Origin: JAJEEA01 sp965243615
GTDB lineage: Bacteria; Acidobacteriota; Vicinamibacteria; Vicinamibacterales; UBA8438
Direction: 5' to 3'
Length of the DNA stretch: 64,000 nucleotides
Assembly (NCBI GenBank): GCA_965243615.1
Contig: CBDEVO010000003.1
Coordinates: 1,488,001-1,552,000 of the forward strand
The notes under the pieces were generated by a model. The model saw nothing but the letters and a program-made list of their open reading frames with translations, searched no databases and was not told where the DNA came from. Positions 61,901-64,000 of the stretch are shown piece after piece (within the stretch, counting starts at the first letter, position 1; every line of letters starts with the position of its first letter). The position numbers and the translations under genes were made by a program.

Positions 61901-62634
61901 GCCACGAGCGACAGGTGGTCGTCGGCGCGGCGCCGCTCCGCGCAGCGCCGCTTCCACTCGCAGAGGCCGCAGTGCTCGACCGGTTCCGGATAGGTCTCGG
62001 GCGGCGCGTCGGCGTGCGCCTCGAATCCTCGGCGGACGGCGCGGTAGTAGGCGGAGTACTCCACCACCCGGAAGCTCGCATAGTCGTGCTCGTCGCGGCC
62101 GCCGAGGGCCAGGTGCATCCGTTCCGGCGCGGCTCCCTGCGCGAGGGCCAGCAGGTCCGAGTACAGCAGGAGTTGCAGCACCGCCGCGCCCTTCGCGCTG
62201 CGGGCCAGCTTTGCGTCGAGCACCTCGTACGACCAGGCGCCCAGCGCGCTCGGCTCGTCGACCCGAAGCAGGAAGTCGGGATAGCCGCTCCACCGGCCGT
62301 CCGCATCCTCCAGGCGCCCCTGGTAGATGACCTCGGCCCCGCGCCGCATCGCGTCCCGCGTGCGGGTGGCGGCGGTGGCCGGATTCCGGCACGGCGTGTC
62401 GGCCGCCGTGACCACCTCCACCACGCGGCCTTCCGCCGCGAACCGCTCCAGCAGACGCGCCTCGTGCTCGATGCCGCGCTGCTTCAGCACGTCGCCGCGG
62501 GGGTCGTCGTACGGCGGGGGCGCCTCGATTGCGCCCAGCGCGACGGCCCGGCGCAGGGTCGTCAGATGGCCGCATGCGAGGTGGCGGCTGAGATCGGTGG
62601 CCGAGAACGAGAGGCGGCCGTCGGCGAGGTGCAT
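58948..62634 (-). CDS. RecB-family nuclease / exonuclease-like / SF1 helicase fusion (TM0106 type)
   Basis: A 1228-residue multidomain DNA-processing protein. The N-terminal RecB/Cas4-like nuclease has YPDFLLRV and YEVLDAKLA. An iron-sulfur Cys set is formed by HLACGHL near the start and CGLCEWKRRC. A central RNase H/DnaQ-like part has DVFFDLEGDPF and YNRDDCLSTLRLAEWL. The C-terminal SF1 (UPF1/DNA2-like) helicase has GPPGSGKT, VLVVDEAGQMS, LLGDPRQLDQP, DRTWRMHP, GTVDKFQGQEAP and LNVATSRAR. A low-complexity linker with two 18-residue repeats lies just before the helicase. All catalytic motifs are intact. Relatives occur in defence and repair settings. The ATG at 62634 starts the conserved region; a GTG at 62652 is an alternative. 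Confidence 0.85.
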   Translation of the reverse strand: MHLADGRLSFSATDLSRHLACGHLTTLRRAVALGAIEAPPPYDDPRGDVLKQRGIEHEARLLERFAAEGRVVEVVTAADTPCRNPATAATRTRDAMRRGAEVIYQGRLEDADGRWSGYPDFLLRVDEPSALGAWSYEVLDAKLARSAKGAAVLQLLLYSDLLALAQGAAPERMHLALGGRDEHDYASFRVVEYSAYYRAVRRGFEAHADAPPETYPEPVEHCGLCEWKRRCAERRRADDHLSLVAGISRGQRGRLVERGVTTMAALGALDLPVVPRLDGVGAGALARIRDQARVQDRAGQEGRRIHELVTPVEPDKGLAALPEPSAGDVFFDLEGDPFAADGGLEYLFGAADRNGGYDADWALDATNEKAAFERFIDRVMARWARHPGFHIYHYGAYETTAVKRLMSRYATREDEVDRLLRGRVFADLLRVVRQGVRASVESYSIKRLEPFYGFVRRVDLLAATRALICFEVRLESGDAAGAPDELRAEIEGYNRDDCLSTLRLAEWLEERRREMETSTGRPVPRPAPRDDERDREQEPAVEVAALFEALTAGLPADDAGLDGEQRARRLLAHLLEFHRREDKSAWWELFHRCGFTEEEHVESRATLGAVTYEGAVEEIKRSVVHRYRFPEQAHEIAVGDSPKNPDTAESDDLKRGFCGTVVDIDETARTIDLKRGRNSPVPHPTALVPLDIVNDRVLRESLARLAEGVVSTGFAPDGQRRAAFDLLRRVPPRPGPPAGQLVSGHRPGERNPRPDEPHGAAGHRPSEPNPRPDEPHRRADRPPIRPRQTPAAEAGRTNGSSLVTGGETPLDAVRRLAARLDGSVLPVQGPPGSGKTYTGARMILDLLAGGKRVGVTANSHKVISNLLGAICDAADDGTPGAVRGIQKANEADGCPDERIVQAGSNEQVAEALASGEANLAAGTAWLWAREEMAGAVDVLVVDEAGQMSLANTLAVCQAGASLVLLGDPRQLDQPIQGVHPPGVAVSALGLLLGESATVDPARGVFLDRTWRMHPDVCAFTSEQFYEGRLLAREDLARQTVVGPGPLAGHGLRFVPVEHAGNTHASEEEADRIEALIRELLDARAAWVDRQGVRKRLTLGDVLVVAPYNAHVATLRARLPEGARVGTVDKFQGQEAPIVLFSMATSTADEAPRGMEFLYSLHRLNVATSRARCVAAIVASPALLTPPCRTPEQMRLANPFCRFLELASDTSRPEPSTHGGRFVGGLPPE
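60300..60407. repeat. 54-bp tandem repeat inside the RecB-helicase gene
   Basis: Two copies with 54-base period (60305-60353 and 60359-60407, nearly identical) encode an 18-residue unit GHRPxExNPRPDEPHxxA. They fall in the linker between the exonuclease-like and helicase domains. Confidence 0.8.
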
Positions 62635-62826
62635 GGCGCGGGACGATAGCACGGGGCCATGTCAGAAGCTGTCAGGACGGCGACGTTCGTCCCCGCCCGT
62701 CGCGCCCGTGCATGTCCTCGCGAAGGGCTGGGACCGGCTACGAACCGGGCCACCAGCCGTTCGGCGCCAGATCGGCCGTCTGTTATTATCGAAAACAGGG
62801 CTTAGCGACAATTGCAAGGGGCCGCA

Positions 62827-62842
62827 TTTGCGGACCCGCAAA
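62827..62842. promoter_or_regulatory. 16-bp palindrome in the leader of the Fic gene
   Basis: TTTGCGG-AC-CCGCAAA is a perfect dyad with seven-base arms, ending nine bases before the Fic ATG and abutting its AAGGA ribosome binding site. It could be an operator for autoregulation or a translation-controlling hairpin. Confidence 0.45.
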
Positions 62843-62851
62843 CAAGGAACG

Positions 62852-64000
62852 ATGAACCAACCAGGACGGCGACCCCACGGGCGCTTGGTGCGACAGCCCG
62901 GCGGACATGCAGCCTTCATCCCGGCTCCGCTCCCGCCGCCCTTCACGTGGGACAGCGAGCTCGTGGTCGCACTCTCCGCCGCCGACCTCGCCATCGGCCG
63001 GCTGGGGGGCGAGGGACGGCGGCTGCCGAACCCGCACCTGCTCATCCGGCCGTTCGTTCGCCGCGAGGCCGTGCTGTCCAGCCGGATCGAGGGCACGGTG
63101 TCGGGCCTCGACGATCTGCTGGCCGCCGAAGCGGGCGCACAGGTCCGGCGGAACGCGGCCGATCTGCGGGAGGTCGCGAACTACGTCACCGCCCTCGAGT
63201 ACGCGGTCGAGCGGCTCGCGACGCTCCCCCTGTCGCTGCGTCTCGTGCGCGAAGCGCACCGGTTGCTCATGACCGACGTACGGGGCGACGCCGCGACGCC
63301 GGGAGAGTTCCGGCGCACGCAGAACTGGATAGGGGCCTCCGGTTCCACACCCTCGACCGCGACCTACATACCGCCGCCGGCGGACGCGCTGGCCGACTGC
63401 CTGAAGCAGTGGGAGCGGTTCCTGCACGACACGACGCTGCCCGCGCTGGTCCACGCCGGACTCGCGCACGCGCAGTTCGAGGCCATCCATCCGTTTCTGG
63501 ACGGCAACGGCCGGGTCGGGCGGCTGCTCGTCACGCTGCTGCTCATCGAGCGCGACATCCTCCCGGCGCCGCTGCTGTACCTCAGCGCCTGGTTCGAGGC
63601 GACTCGGCCCGAGTACTACGCCCGTCTGCTCGGGACGACCGAGGTCGGCGAATGGAACGCGTGGCTGGTCTACTTTCTCCGCGGGGTCGCGGTGGAAGCG
63701 GAAGACGCGACGACGCGCATCCGTCGCATCGACGCCCTCGTGGCAGAGTGGCGAAGGCGGCTCGCGGGAGAGAAATCGAGGCTGCCGGACGCGCTTCTGG
63801 CGCTCTTCACCGAGAACCCTTTCTGGACGACGACTCGAGTCGCCCAGCGGCTGGAAGTCGCGTTCACGACGGCGGGCCGCGCCATCGACCGGCTCCAGGC
63901 CGCAGGCATCGTTGCCCCGGTCGGCGGCGCGCGCCGGAACCGCCTGTACTGCGCCGAGGCCATGCTGAGACTGCTCGAAGGCGACGAGCCAGAGACCGGA
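62852..64000 (+). CDS. Fic family protein, 3' end beyond window
   Basis: At least 383 residues; the frame is still open at the window end, though the visible length is close to complete for this subfamily. Fic enzymes transfer AMP (or other groups) from nucleotides to target proteins. The active site is HPFLDGNGRVGR starting at His213. An N-terminal inhibitory helix has SSRIEGT (Ser76-Gly81), whose Glu80 blocks the ATP site until released. The N-terminal domain is of the Fic_N type (PNPHLLIRPFVRREAV), and a C-terminal winged helix follows (TTTRVAQRLEVAFTTAGRAIDRLQAAGI). AAGGA precedes the ATG. It diverges from the RecB-helicase gene across a 217-base gap. Confidence 0.9.
   Translation, partial: MNQPGRRPHGRLVRQPGGHAAFIPAPLPPPFTWDSELVVALSAADLAIGRLGGEGRRLPNPHLLIRPFVRREAVLSSRIEGTVSGLDDLLAAEAGAQVRRNAADLREVANYVTALEYAVERLATLPLSLRLVREAHRLLMTDVRGDAATPGEFRRTQNWIGASGSTPSTATYIPPPADALADCLKQWERFLHDTTLPALVHAGLAHAQFEAIHPFLDGNGRVGRLLVTLLLIERDILPAPLLYLSAWFEATRPEYYARLLGTTEVGEWNAWLVYFLRGVAVEAEDATTRIRRIDALVAEWRRRLAGEKSRLPDALLALFTENPFWTTTRVAQRLEVAFTTAGRAIDRLQAAGIVAPVGGARRNRLYCAEAMLRLLEGDEPETG

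Noticed and set aside
58921..62649. Long plus-strand frame opposite the RecB-helicase gene
   Set aside because: Composition is that of a GC-rich shadow and no motif is present; the minus strand carries all nuclease and helicase motifs.
1..64000. tRNA, rRNA or riboswitch genes
   Set aside because: I found no tRNA-like cloverleaf with a conserved T-arm, no rRNA segment and no recognisable riboswitch core in the intergenic gaps, though small RNAs cannot be excluded by eye.

Overview
This window is 64 kb of high-GC DNA from a Gram-negative (diderm) bacterium. It has two lipid A genes (lpxD, lpxB), an Oar-type TonB-dependent receptor with an N-terminal carboxypeptidase-regulatory-like domain, a six-gene alternative complex III, a complete set of PQQ biosynthesis genes, a PQQ-dependent dehydrogenase and a tannase-type esterase. 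Together these best fit an environmental Acidobacteriota, probably of the Vicinamibacteria type. That placement is inferred from gene content; no rRNA or other taxonomic marker is present.

Layout. 1-4.1 kb: the 3' end of a tannase/feruloyl esterase, then a leftward block of three genes: an SMC/OLD-like ATPase, a DUF4276 protein with a TOPRIM-like motif, and a second ATPase. The first two resemble a PARIS-like defence pair. 4.3-12 kb: TonB-dependent receptor, lpxB, and two overlapping M16 protease-family genes, only one of which has the zinc-binding motif. 12-16 kb: a two-gene restriction-modification operon (Eco57I-like methylase plus PD-(D/E)XK protein) behind a recognisable promoter. 16-20.4 kb: lpxD, a possible K+/H+-exchange-related protein, and a large secreted protein with one CXXCH site. 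20.7-28.1 kb: actABCDEF, the alternative complex III, which passes electrons from quinol to a cytochrome c or oxidase. No terminal oxidase genes lie beside it.

28-46 kb is a metabolic stretch. It holds a methyltransferase, a beta-hydroxyacid dehydrogenase, the two subunits of a 3-oxoacid CoA-transferase placed 12 kb apart, a tandem pair of Uma2 nuclease-family genes, pqqE/pqqD diverging from pqqB, a PQQ-dependent dehydrogenase, a 24-residue pqqA with its own promoter and terminator, pqqC, two glycosyltransferases, a MATE exporter, an M20 peptidase, a TPR protein and a dienelactone-hydrolase-like protein. pqqA makes the precursor peptide, PqqD/PqqE crosslink it, PqqB and PqqC finish PQQ, and the dehydrogenase at 34.7 kb is a likely user of the cofactor.

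46.6-64 kb is an accessory island. It starts with an ISNCY-family element into which an intact ISL3-family element has jumped; the 8-bp target duplication is perfect and removing the insertion restores the older transposase. Next comes a lower-GC, foreign-looking operon with a Ser/Thr kinase fused to an SF1 (UPF1/DNA2-like) helicase, split by a frameshift at a CG repeat, followed by a PLD-family nuclease. This is the strongest candidate for an undescribed defence system here. After it lie a decaying VapBC pair, a methyltransferase, an intact Phd/PIN toxin-antitoxin pair, an orphan HigA-like antitoxin, remnants of a type I restriction system (hsdM and hsdR/YgjP fragments), a large RecB-nuclease/exonuclease/helicase fusion, and a Fic protein cut by the window end.
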